Part shown: positions 1 to 10,087 of the stretch, one piece after another
How positions within the stretch are numbered: the stretch's first letter is position 1
Layout: the number at the start of each line of letters is the position of its first letter
DNA from: Mansonella perstans
Taxonomy: Eukaryota > Nematoda > Chromadorea > Rhabditida > Onchocercidae
DNA: 20,835 bases
NCBI GenBank assembly: GCA_037074765.1
Contig: JBAMDO010000428.1
Coordinates: 1 to 20,835 of the forward strand
Reading direction: 5' to 3'
Notes under the pieces: generated by a model
Told to the model about the DNA's origin: nothing
Seen by the model: only the letters and a program-made list of their open reading frames with translations
The model's database searches: none
Translations under genes and position numbers: made by a program

Positions 1-874
1 AAATTCATGAAAATATTTTGAAAAAAATTTTGGATGAAATTAGATTTTTTATTCAAATCATATTACTAAATTTTGAAAAAAAAAAATTTATTCAAAAAAA
101 TAAGCCGTTTCTTTATTTGGTCATTTGAAATTTCAAGCGTTTTCATTTTTAAAATTAATGGCGATACTCGGTTAAAGGTATAGAGATAAGTTTATCAGTA
201 AACAGTAACAGATTTCAATAATTCCTACATGCAAATTATCATATCAACCAAGTTCGTTACCTTTCGTCATCACAAAAACTCCTTCTAATTTTTAAAAAAA
301 GTGAATTGAATTAAAACAAAAAAGATTGAAAAAGTGTGAACGTATTAAGGGGATTCAGAATTTTGAAAAATTACATAATTCTTATTTCAACTGCTTGCAA
401 TTGATCAGATTATGGATATAATTAATTTTAAACAAGGTACTCATCAATTCATTCATTCATATTTTATTCATTAGTGTAAATCAATTCATTAGTGAAATGA
501 TGATACAGTATTGTATAAAATGTGACATTTTCGTGTTTTAATGATTTCGCAACAATAATAATAGCAAAAACACTGCCAAAAATTATCAACTTTTTGCAAC
601 AATTTTTAAACAAATAATTGTTTTAACTTTAAAAATTACCCAATTGTAAATTTGAAAAATTAAAATGAAAAAGAAACACACTGAAAACATTCAAAGCATC
701 AAATTAATGGAGTAAATCAAATAAAATAAGTCATAATTTTATATTTTTAAAAAATCGAAGATTAATTACATCGAAACTTCTTGGTAGTTTTGATGAAAAT
801 TATTCCATATTTTTATAATTTCTTTTTCTTTCTTGCCTTATTTTTAAATATTAATTTTTACCCATTTCTCACAG
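1..874. other. Non-coding stretch, probably intron
   Basis: This stretch is very AT-rich, with no open frame of coding quality on either strand. It contains only short repeats such as ATTCATT units near 447-500. It ends in CTCACAG at 868-874, which serves as the acceptor of the exon that follows, so at least its right part is probably an intron of the gene entering from the left. Confidence 0.4.
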
Positions 875-1004
875 AGTTCGAATTAGGTATCATTATGATA
901 TGAGTGTAGAAGTTCGTTCTAAAGCAGCACAGAAACAGATTTTGGATTTTCAAACGAATTCAGAGATTGTTTTGCTGTACGCACGTGACAAAGATCAGAA
1001 ATGA
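875..1004 (+). CDS. Terminal exon of an unrecognised gene entering from the left
   Basis: I do not recognise this gene. After the acceptor CTCACAG one frame stays open for 42 codons and ends in TGA at 1002-1004. The first base completes a split codon (phase 2). The residues include YHYDMSVEVRSKAAQKQIL and then EIVLLYARDKDQK, which look like ordinary soluble, charged, helix-prone protein. The opposite strand is also open for a while but lacks splice signals and hits a stop. An AATAAA polyadenylation signal lies at 1068-1073, about 64 bases after the stop, which fits a real 3' end. No upstream exon with a matching phase was found in bases 1-870; a possible short exon at about 408-435 has the wrong phase. 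The rest of the gene probably lies outside the window. It converges on the cysteine-rich gene that ends at 1632. Confidence 0.4.
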
Positions 1005-1631
1005 GAAATTAAATAACTATTGCAAGCAATGGGTAAAGTAAACAGTGAAATTGGATTGATTAAAACCAATAAATCACTCCTTTGAGAGCAAAGTATAATT
1101 TCAAATTGTACTTATTTTGAATAAATTTCCAGTTCAATGTATGATATAGTAAAGTATTTTCAGTTTTATTACATAATTTATCATAATTTTTTATCAGTTA
1201 TGATTAAATATTTAGAAGGGATTTATTTGAGATACTTCCAAATAAGTAAATTTAGGTGATAAATATAAACAACAGTTAACATATCTGCAACATACTGAAT
1301 ACTTAATATATTACCCGACAATTAATCAAGCGAATATTTTTGCTAGAAATGCAATCAATGATTGGATTTGATTATAAAATAAGTGAAATCGGAAATCAAC
1401 AATAGCCACTTCCATTACTGCGTGGAAAATATTTCAATTACTGCGATTCATTTTTCCCTGTGTCTGTTTTTGAAATGAATTTTTGACAATTTCAGATACT
1501 TTTCTTCTACTATAAGAATTTAAATAATTGAAAAATAAATTTGATAAAAGTATTTGAAGGAAAGATGAAAATTTTAAAAAAAATTTGTAGATTTTAAATA
1601 CACAAATATAAGTGAACATACTTGAGAGAGA
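1005..1631. other. Intergenic region between convergent genes
   Basis: This stretch separates the stops of the + terminal exon and the - strand Cys-rich gene. It holds AATAAA signals on the + strand. On the - strand AATAAA (TTTATT on the + strand) occurs near 1163 and 1218, which is rather far (over 400 bases) from the stop at 1632. No coding frame was seen. Confidence 0.5.
1068..1073 (+). terminator. AATAAA polyadenylation signal
   Basis: A canonical AATAAA lies 64 bases after the stop of the + strand terminal exon. A second AATAAA-like site occurs about 50 bases later. Confidence 0.4.
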
Positions 1632-4510
1632 TCAGTTAAAAAAGTCATAAAATGTGAGCTTCAAAGAAAATAATAAAATATAACAAAATATGGATATTAA
1701 ATTATCAGTTGGTGCTGAAGCTATAAATATTGTTGCTGATGAGGCACCGAAAAGTCGATGTTTTGTGCCTGGATAGCAATATCGTCGATGCCTACAGATA
1801 CATTCCTGGATATCAAGTTGTTCATGTAGTCTAAAAAAGACTTACTTTCTATCATACTCTTAATTACTTTTACTTCTAATTATCGTGCTTTTAATCAATC
1901 ACACTTTTGAAAAAGATTTCACAGTTTTTACCAAGCATCAATTCATACATTCATTGTTGCTGCTTTTATTTAGTAGCACCATCAGCATCTCCAACATTTT
2001 TCTCTACTGAACTACAAACCAAAATATCGATTGGTGGTAACGTATCTCTTACCTCTGGCACGTGTTATCACCACGTGAATCAAACAGCTTCTCATTTATT
2101 GCTCCAAATGTTTCCGCACAGCCGCGTATTGTAAATGCGGAACCTAACGTGATGATAAATAATGTGGGTTTTTTTGTAGTTTTAAAAAATTCAATATTTT
2201 TTCCATTGATAAGTTGGATATTGTTAGTTATGGAAGAAAGAAAAGAAGAAAGTATGAATAAAAATTTAAATTACTAAAAAATTTCGCAAAAAGCAAACAA
2301 AATCAACAAATTAGAAAGTATTAAAAGTATATTAAAAAAACACTTGAAAAATCCAAGTACAAAAATAATAATAAAACAACAATCGAAAATTGATAAACTA
2401 CCAATGCTATCATTTTACCGCTTAGTATAAATGAATTATATGAATATTATAAAGGATGCGAGATTTAAAAAAATCTTAAAATTTCACAAGATTTAAAAAA
2501 ATCACTGGTAAGAAAAATATCAGTCGTCAGATGGAAAAAATTTTGAAAAGTGCTAATATCAAACTAAAGGAAAGTGAAAAAATTGATGTCGATAATTTAA
2601 ATATTTTTACAAATGAAATGAAAACAAACTTGCCCGTATCATGATCTGTTAAAATTAGCGTTTGACAGTAAGGATGTCGACAATGTTCTATAGCTAACTC
2701 CGTCAAATTACGTGGTTCCGAGCAACGAATGTTTTTCACTTGAACCGGATAAGCCGTTCGACGAATACGTAGAAATTTTTCAATCGCTCGTTGCATATTT
2801 CCACTCATTATGTTCAGCGGACTCGTACAGTGATAACACCAATAATTGTCATCTATTGGAAGTATTTATTTGAAAAAAGTTCCTCTTTCGCGAAATTTAA
2901 AATTGGAACAGAAAAAAAACTAGATTTAATTTTTAAATTGCATTTTCAAACTAACTCATCAGACTATGAAACTATGAGTCTTTGGAATGTTTAGTTTGAA
3001 ATTTTTTTGGACAGTTTAAAGTTTTTTTTTTTAGATATACATTCTAAATGTTCAAATAGACTAATATCACAAAAATATTTGTATTACTGTATTATGAAAT
3101 TAACAGGAATCATTGAGGAAAATATGGATGATACTATTTAGGAGATCGAATGATTAGATTAATTATGCTACTTGTAGAGTATAAAAATATTTAAAAAGCT
3201 GTATATCCAAAAATATATATTTAAACTGCCTTAAGTTATACTAAAGATTTTATTTAAGGATGTATTTGAAAAATCTACATTTTAAGTACTTGCATACATT
3301 TTAAATATTGCATTATCTATTTCTCTAACTTATTTCCAAATATCAGTAATAGGCTCAGAAAATCCAATTCATATTCATAATAAGCTATCCCAAATGTTAT
3401 TACTACAAAATGGAAATTACAAAAATATATCACATTACTTTTTTTGCTATTAATATTCTCCTATTTCTATCATTCAAAAAAAATCACATCTGAAATATTT
3501 TAATTTCGAATACACCTTCTTCGAAGCAATTTAAATAATTTCGAAAAAAAAGTTGCTTGGAATGACGAAAAGTTAATTAAGGAAAAAAAAAAACTGAAAT
3601 CGAATGAAAGAACTGCTCATAGCTATTAAATGAGGAATATCCCAAATCTTCGCTTTATCCAGTAAAGATAAGTGTATTAATAAACTACCTGATGATGTGG
3701 TAGTAATGACAGTGGGAAATGTGACTGATGGTATTGTTTCTTTTATATAGTGATAAGGTTCAATTATCGGATAATTGTGCTGATTATCTCGATCATCTGC
3801 AGCCATAACAACAGATTGAGAGCGCTGTTCCATTTCATATTCCATCTCTTCCGCTTCCATTATCTTCAATTCATTTCATTCTAGGACTAACAACTTTTTA
3901 TAATCTACGAACAAAACTGAAATTTTTGAATCCAATCTCTTTTTAAAATGCAAATTTTCTTAAGAATTTGAGCAAATTTTTAAGCTTTGAACAAAAGAAT
4001 TACAGATTTTATTTCATTTTATATGATGTTATTTTAGTGTTAGATCCTGTTGTGATGAAAAATTGACATCAATGTCCCTCAGAGTGATATGAGGAACGAT
4101 TGCGCTTAGTTTATGTGGAATAAGGAAGATTTTACAATACAGAGTGTAAAAAACACTGGCAGGAAACGATTTTAGACTTTTACTTACAGAACAGAATAAA
4201 CAAAAGTAACATTTACGAAAGCTTTTTTTTTTTGTTGCTTCTGAAACTACGATAATTGAGTGAAAAATATTCGTTTTACGGCAAGAATCAAACACATTTT
4301 CGAATATTTCATTTAAGGAAATTTAATCGAAGTGAAAAATGAAGTGAATTAGTGGAATTTGTACTGAACAACCTGTTGAATCCTTCGAGCTTCATCTTGT
4401 TCGGTCCACACTTTTCTTGCATTTATTGCAATATTTCCATTTCTGATGAAGCAAACAACAAAAATTGCAACAGTTGTAATTAAATGTTCTCGAAAAATTG
4501 CTTCAATCAT
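1632..4510 (-). CDS. Small secreted or surface cysteine-rich protein (Ly6/uPAR-like spacing)
   Basis: The last three exons are firm: 2852-2634, 2143-2053 and 1830-1632 (TGA at 1634-1632). They encode NYWCYHCTSPL, an RRTAYP block, TLILTDHDTG joined to SAFTIRGCAETFG, then RLHEQLDIQECICRHRRYC. Ten cysteines, two as CxxC and CxC pairs, suggest a disulfide-rich extracellular domain, perhaps Ly6/uPAR-like; I cannot name the family. A hydrophobic tail (LISIFCYILLFSLKL) at the very C-terminus suggests a GPI signal or membrane anchor. Two 5' exons are tentative. Exon A, 4510-4373, begins with a signal-peptide-like stretch (REHLITTVAIFVVCFI). Exon B, about 3863-3689, is Glu/Asp-rich and ends in TTTSS. 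All phases agree, giving about 273 residues, but the acceptor of exon B (TTGAAG) is poor. The second-exon donor is GC, not GT. Exon B could instead start a separate transcript at ATG 3860. Confidence 0.72.
2144..2633 (-). other. GC-AG intron of the Cys-rich gene
   Basis: The upstream exon ends GATACGG and is followed by GCAAGT, the classic form of a GC donor. The acceptor is GTTAG at 2144-2148. Using GC keeps the frame so that the join reads TDHDTG then SAFTIRGC. The nearby GT donor (GTTTGT at 2629-2624) would shift the frame and lose the conserved-looking block. Confidence 0.7.
3689..3863 (-). CDS. Tentative internal exon of the Cys-rich gene
   Basis: An open frame from ATG 3860 reads MEAEEMEYEMEQRSQSV, an Asp-rich stretch, then PTVITTTSS. 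It ends in a GTAGTT donor at phase 1, which matches the phase required by the exon starting at 2852. No strong acceptor precedes it: upstream of ATA-ATG there is only TTGAAG, and an in-frame TGA lies just before. It may therefore be the 5' exon of a separate transcript whose 5' UTR begins after the TTTCAG near 3923. It has coding-like composition and no signal peptide of its own. Confidence 0.45.
4373..4510 (-). CDS. Tentative first exon with signal peptide
   Basis: ATG 4510 lies 22 bases after TATTTTCAG, a strong nematode acceptor that I read as a spliced-leader site, which is why this start was chosen over in-frame ATGs upstream. The 46 codons give a short charged start, a hydrophobic core (LITTVAIFVVCFI), then a polar segment RKVWTEQDEARRIQQ ending at a CAG/GTTGTT donor in phase 0. 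This fits a secretory signal for the downstream cysteine-rich domain. The link to exon B depends on a weak acceptor. Confidence 0.5.
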
Positions 4511-4532
4511 AACTGTGATTGGAATATTACGG

Positions 4533-4541
4533 CTGAAAATA
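4533..4541 (-). promoter_or_regulatory. Candidate spliced-leader acceptor (TATTTTCAG)
   Basis: A near-consensus nematode 3' splice site lies 22 bases before ATG 4510, and no obvious donor exon precedes it. This arrangement is typical of SL1 trans-splicing. Confidence 0.45.
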
Positions 4542-4556
4542 CTCCCAAATATGATC

Positions 4557-4596
4557 TGATTCATTTCATGATAACATGATAACATGAAATGAATCA
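4557..4596. repeat. 14-bp perfect inverted repeat enclosing two TGATAA sites
   Basis: The arms TGATTCATTTCATG (4557-4570) and its exact reverse complement (4583-4596) flank a 12-base spacer, ATAACATGATAA. TGATAA, the core recognised by nematode endodermal GATA factors, occurs at 4569-4574 and 4577-4582. The element lies about 45 to 85 bases upstream of the candidate start of the Cys-rich gene. A short CGATCGATCGATC run follows at about 4597-4609. Confidence 0.6.
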
Positions 4597-5310
4597 CGAT
4601 CGATCGATCAAATACACAGATACACGTAACACATACGAGATTTTATCGATCTCTCCTGTCTTGACAAAATGGCATCTAGTAAGTATCTTTACTCTGTGGA
4701 TCGTATCTCAAACTGTTCTGCAAATAACAAACAACGACAACAACAACAATAATGAGAGCTTGTATGTTATATGTTAATATTTTTCTATCGTGATAAATGT
4801 GATAATCCAGTAGGGGTAACAGTGACAAGTAAATGACAAAAGGGACCGGTAGAGATTATTGAAGAGATACACCAGTATCACTAACGGTATTCCGTCCATC
4901 TTCAAATCAGATGAATTTATTATCAAGAGATCGATCGTCAGCAAATTACTGTGTTGTCAAGCTCTCTCCAATTTCGATCTGTTATACTGATGGAAGAGAA
5001 TACAGTGGAGACAGAAATATAGAAAATAGAATTTTTTCAGCTGATGAATTACAAATTACACAAACTGCTGCTCCACATCTCATTTTTTTCTGATATAGGT
5101 GCGGTTAAATCGGAAAAGATATTTGTTCTCTCATATTTTGTCACATTCTTCCCATCAATTACACTTTTAATTTTACAATAAATAAATTCTAAACAGATAT
5201 CTTGTCAGTAATTAATTCTAAGGTCCAATTGTTGCATTACGTTTTCCGTGACAATAATAATAAATGGATTAAATCATCTTTCTGTGTATTTTATGAACAT
5301 TTCAGGCTAA

Positions 5311-5330
5311 TTCAGGATGCACATCCTGAA
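5311..5330. repeat. Short perfect hairpin
   Basis: The arms TTCAGGATG and CATCCTGAA surround a 2-base centre. The site is isolated in intergenic DNA, with no T run that would make it a terminator-like structure. Chance occurrence cannot be excluded. Confidence 0.4.
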
Positions 5331-6938
5331 AACAGTAAATTGACTAGATTGATGTAATCGTATGGGTCATGATGATCGAAAGAGTCTTATTTATTTGAAT
5401 CACAAAAATTAGTTCAGAAAATCAAGTTATAAGAGATAATGTTAGAGATAGGATTCAAAATTTGACAAAAGGTACAGGTACAGGCATTGGAAAGTATCGC
5501 GAATATTTTACTCTTTTTACTGAGGAAATTTTCTAGCATTAATATTTCATTTTTTGATATTAACATTCGAAAGTGCAACATATACGGTGTACACATATTT
5601 CTATCTCGTACTAAAGTATGCTTTGACGCTATTTAGACGCAGAATGAACGAACAATTGCAATAATGTAAACATATTATAAATGATGAATTGTGGAAAGAG
5701 ATGGAGGAGGTATTTATGATGATTAATGATTTATTGATGATTCAAAATCAATTCAAAGAGTTGCAAACATATAAAGTATGAAGTATCAACATGAAGGAAA
5801 GTAAACAGGGAAAATGCAAACTGTCAACAGAAAACCACCCACCACTTTTTGAAATGATGAAAAAGATGGCAAAATGAAAAAGCAGCAGGCCTTCACTTGT
5901 ACCATTCCAATGTCCGCATTTACACATATGTAAAAGTAAGACATGTAACTTTTAGATAGGTAAAGCGATAATATGCACACGAGCTTAACTGATATTTCAG
6001 TAAAATGGATCAAAAATGAATACATTTGGATCAGTTAAAAATCAGATAAGTACGGAAATTATCACTGGTCGAAACAATTTCTGTAATAATAGCACTTATG
6101 CTGATTAAACGATGTGATAGTGATTATCACTAGTAACTTAGAGAAGGAAATTAGCAAGACGATATAAGTATTCTCCAATTACATAAGGTTACAAGTATGA
6201 ATAGTAAGTGAAGAATTTGTTTGATTATCCATTAGGCATCATTAGTTTAAAATACTGAAAATGGAACAGAGTTAATAAAAATTTGTTCGCACTTTTCTTT
6301 CGCAAACACTGTGAAAGCTTCGTTGTAATGAAAAAAAATAAATAAATGAATCCGATCACTGCGGCAGGTGAGAACAATAGAACGAATTAAACAAACTAAA
6401 TAAGTAATGTAGTTCGTTCAACTGATAAAATTTCCTATATCAAAAAATGAGTGTCTAAAAAAGTAAATTTAATGATTTTTTGGTGACAGATATCTGAAAT
6501 ACAGTTCAGGAGATTCAATCAAAAGATCGAATTAAGGTTAATAAGTAGCTGTTAGTACGAATGTGCTTATAACGACTTTTAACGTGACGTAACATCTGAA
6601 TGCTTTTTTTTTTATGGAACTAAGAGTCGTCTTCCATTAACAGGTTGGTATCAGCCCAGAAATAGAATTAACAGTAACTTACATGTTCTACTGACTAATA
6701 TATCTGATCATGCTTACCCTATTTCTGATCCTATTATCAATCAGAACTTGTCAGAAGATTTTGAATATCGACTATCCATTCTAGTTATTTCCTTTATATC
6801 AAGAACAGAGCAACTGTTTTATCATTAACTCAATAACTGTTCTTCATACTTGTGATGGATGCTGCATAATGCCTATTCAATTTACAAAGATGATTAATGT
6901 TTTATTTAAGAAAAAAATTTTTTTTTGTTTACTACGTC

Positions 6939-6948
6939 TTTATTTATT
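6939..6948 (-). terminator. Polyadenylation signal of the LACTB2-like gene
   Basis: Two overlapping AATAAA hexamers on the - strand lie about 65 bases after the TGA at 7010, a normal distance for a 3' UTR. Confidence 0.55.
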
Positions 6949-7009
6949 GAGATGCTTACTTTTTTTAACAACTGAATATTTACGCTGCATATATAACAAT
7001 CTAAACATA

Positions 7010-9520
7010 TCAGTTATGAGCACAAGTAGTTGTATGTCCTATGTCGGCGTTATGAACACTGTTTAGACGATAACTATCAAAACCGACTTTTTCAACCTTA
7101 TTCTCTTTCACGAGCTTTATTAAATGCTGATTCACATTGTTCATGGCTCCCAGTTTTATTGACCAAGATATATCCTAAAAAGCAGATTGGATAAATAATT
7201 AGCAAAATGCATAGAATTTAATGGAAGAATTCGTAAGGTAATGTTTCTTGAAACGTGACCCTCGCTCAGCCAGCTTTTAATGTCCTGTTTAACAAGGCGA
7301 AATAGAAAATGGTATTTGCAATCGAACTCTGATAAGATGACAATTGTAAAAAGCAATGGGAAAACTTATTTTATAAATTAAATTAGTAATTTGCATGGTA
7401 GATGTCACTGCCTGATTTTCCATTATCTTCAATATATCGTCTTCTCGCTTTTTTCGGTGTCTTATATATTCATTAATTTTTTCCAAACCTTTTTCGATAA
7501 CTGCTCCATGTCCTGGATATATCCTATAAGTTATCTTTCATTATCAGTAAGATTTGTAATAACTGTTGTGTATTTTTTATAGCAATAACAGAAAAAAGTT
7601 AAAGCATATACCTATTAATATTGAGTTTCGATAGCGTATCCAACGAATGCATATAATCAGACAAATCTTCAAATACAGCAGTACCTTCACCAAGTATGCA
7701 ATCACCGCTGAAGAGACTACCTTCTTCCTCAAAGTAAAGGCAGATATGATCGGATGTATGCCCTGGTGTCGCAATACATCTGTAATTATTTAAACTTCAT
7801 ATATTGCTTTGCTTATGTTGAATTAAAAATTGACACGAACTTAAAAAGACGAATACCTATTTCCTAACAGTTTCAAATTAAATTTCCGGAGAAAAAAATT
7901 TATATTCAAACATATCAGGAAAGCTCATAGGAAACTCAACACTGATATACTGTTTTACGATATGAATTTGTACCATAATATTTGGTGAACATGGGGAGCC
8001 TATAATGTCTATCCCTTCCTGTAAATCAGGGTTGAACTGGGATTTATAACAAAAATTTGAAACACTACCTAAGGGTAACTCCAGGAGCCGTAACGACACT
8101 TCCTGATGATATGTAATCAAATTTTATGTTGCCTATTTCCTGTGAATCCGTTTTTTTAAGTTTATAAACTGGTACTGATCCATTTGTTACCTTTAATGAT
8201 AGCATTAAATTCTTTTTATACTTTATTTTATTGCACGCAGTCGAACTTACCCATTGAGTCATACACTTCTGCAAAGTCAATCATAATGGAAAATTCAATC
8301 ATAGCTATGACTTACGTCAAAAAACAGAAAGTTTAACTGATCTTAACTTAACATTCGTTAGAAGAATGAACTTGTAAAGAAACCCATCAAGAAACTGAAA
8401 TCGGAGAATGTTAAAGGTACCTTGAAATTCTAACTTACGTGTTTGAAAATATTCGGTATGCCGCCAATATGGTCATCATGCCAGTGTGTACAAATAATTA
8501 AACTTATAGTATTATTACCTAGCGCTTCCTTCAAATAATCGATGTACTGCTTCACTCCACTGTCACCACAATCGATTAAAATTTTTCTGAAACACAAAGA
8601 AAATTATATTCTGATTTCGAAAAAACTAACGTTAATTATTAGTAGTTAGAATATAAAAATTTAAGGATGGAAAATAAAAATGGATGAACGCTGCAATACT
8701 AGCATAGTTAGTTCTGTTTTATTTGCCATCACAACACATTATATGTGAAGTCAATAATCCAGAAAAGTGATGAGTTATCTTACATCAAAGACACATGTCT
8801 CGAAAGCTCTAGCTTTCCAACTTCTTTCAGAAGTGAATTCCTCGGACTCTAACAGAATTTGGTTTTTAGATGAGAAAACGATTCTAATGAAATCGAATTA
8901 AAAATTTTGATTTCTTTACTCAGAATGTCTTACAGTCTTACGACTTCTTATATAATAATCATCCTAAAATAGATGAAATTTCATTATGTATTTTTTCCCA
9001 TTTTGCCAATCTCAGTAACATAAACAACAATCACTTCTTTCATCAGCAAAACAATGATTCAAAACATGTCTAAACCAGTCGTTGCAGTAACACCACAAAT
9101 TAATCGACATTCAAGGGATATATATGATTAGACGGGTGGAAGAAATTTCCAGATATTTAAGCATGACATCGATCCAGATTTCATTTTAGTGAATTAATCA
9201 GCTCAGCTTAGAATATCACTTAATTCACCTTTATTTAATTATTCAGCAGGTGATTCGTGAATGAGCTTGAACTTAGCATAGTAATGGATCTTCAAGCCAT
9301 CAAAGCTAATCAAGGTGAATGTTTTTTTACTGATTTTACAAAAAGCATAGGAAAAAAAAATACGAAGTGCTCACCTTTCGGTGGCTCCAACCAAATACGT
9401 ATTAGTTCCCTGAAGCGTAAAAGGCCCTGGATTTTGTCCCAAAATGCGGCAAACATTTGTCGACAGTTGGCTAATCGGATCTAGTTTAGTCAGGTTAGAA
9501 ATCCTTTTAGACTGAAACAT
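7010..9520 (-). CDS. LACTB2: LACTB2-like metallo-beta-lactamase-fold endoribonuclease
   Basis: LACTB2 in animals is a mitochondrial single-strand endoribonuclease. Exons: 9520-9375, 8586-8439, 8190-8069, 7779-7612, 7523-7370 and 7174-7010, about 300 residues (human about 288). The N-terminus carries the family signature [18 protein letters not shown] (about 28-45), then LIDCGD, the metal motif [10 protein letters not shown] (His83, His85, Asp87, His88), TPGHTSDH (His146), [11 protein letters not shown] (Asp165) and YPGHG (His200), so every expected ligand is present. The C-terminal winged-helix-like part is [19 protein letters not shown] 9520 directly follows GTGTGGCAG, a possible trans-splice acceptor. 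An in-frame ATG at 9628 would add 36 residues, with an in-frame stop just before it. The 5' residues (KRISNLTK) could form a mitochondrial presequence. The micro-exon at 8268-8251 and the region 7370-7174 have uncertain splicing. Confidence 0.93.
7255..7328 (-). CDS. Alternative in-frame exon of the LACTB2-like gene
   Basis: Between a TTATCAG acceptor and a GTTTCA donor this segment reads [19 protein letters not shown]. Using the GT donor at 7365 for the previous exon plus this exon restores the frame into the last exon and adds 26 residues. Without it the last two exons can be joined in frame only through a non-GT donor. The extra residues have no counterpart in the human protein as I recall it. 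Confidence 0.4.
8251..8268 (-). CDS. Candidate 18-base micro-exon of the LACTB2-like gene
   Basis: TTTGCAG precedes 18 bases coding KCMTQW, followed by a perfect GTAAGT donor. Both flanking junctions are phase 0, so inclusion or skipping keeps the frame. Skipping gives the same 14-residue spacing between HIGG and VYKLKK that I recall for human LACTB2, so this is probably optional or not used. Confidence 0.4.
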
Positions 9521-9898
9521 CCTGCCACACCAATAAGCAATAAGTGCCAACGAAAAATGAGTTGCATCATATATCAGATTTGTCACCATTTCCACGGAAG
9601 TGAAAAATTTCTTCGACCACTCTCCCATTGGCTATTTCTGTGCTTCGTACTGTTCAGCCCCGATTTTATTCTCCTTTTCTGCACTTTCCTATTCTATCTT
9701 CACTATTGCTCTGATTTCACCCACAACCATATGGAAATTATATTTCACAAATTCGACTCATGAAAACTTGTTTTCTTGTATAACTCAGCAGTCTGTAAAA
9801 ACCCATTTTCTTGTAAAAATGAATAAGATTCGAATCAGAAATTTTCGCCATGAAAAAGTATTATGTAACAAAAATGGAAAATAAATTTTAAGCACGAG

Positions 9899-10087
9899 AA
9901 CTCGTATTCAATAACTGCATGTTGATCCATGAATATGGCCACATAATGGCTATATTCTTGGTACTGAAAGTACCGGTGTCTTAAGAGCCTGACAGCATTA
10001 TTTAATTGATAACATATAATTTCTGCGTACTTAACGAAAGATACCATTCTAAAAATTCAGATTGCCAAATGAACAAAGAATTTTAAA
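9899..10087 (+). repeat. Left arm of the inverted repeat
   Basis: This arm contains blocks identical to the complement of the right arm, such as GTCTTAAGAGCCTGACAGC and TTTCTGCGTACTTAACGAAA. It carries the extra bases that form a small internal hairpin around ATATGGCCACATAATGGCTATAT-like sequence. Confidence 0.8.

Larger units (their letters stand above)
4597..7009. other. Intergenic region, no convincing gene
   Basis: Open frames on both strands are short and have no splice context or recognisable motif. Present are a CAA-rich microsatellite near 4730-4750, a short palindrome at 5311-5330, and scattered TGATAA/TTATCA motifs that could be GATA sites. A 60-codon + frame at 4911-5093 lies after a CAG, but its residues resemble nothing I know. 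Confidence 0.5.

Noticed and set aside
1690..2872. A run of + strand frames (for example 2694-2872 with LTPSNYVVPSNECFSL) that looked like a multi-frameshift pseudogene.
   Set aside because: They are antisense to the exons of the Cys-rich gene. The - strand gives intact frames, matching phases, splice signals and a conserved-looking Cys pattern, which the + strand does not.
4029..4295. A - strand frame with KCYFCLFC, a TTTCAG acceptor and a GTAAGT donor.
   Set aside because: Its phase does not match the flanking candidate exons, and the composition is driven by an A/T run. I left it out of the model.
4911..5093. A 60-codon + strand frame after a CAG.
   Set aside because: It has no recognisable motif and no partner exon or donor, and its length is unremarkable for this base composition.
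7878..8068. A - strand frame overlapping the LACTB2-like gene.
   Set aside because: It lies in the intron between the exons ending GVTLR and starting with the ATPGHTSDH exon. It is a shadow frame.
9835..10047. A 70-codon - strand frame in the left repeat arm.
   Set aside because: The right arm does not keep the frame and the residues resemble no transposase. It is probably incidental.
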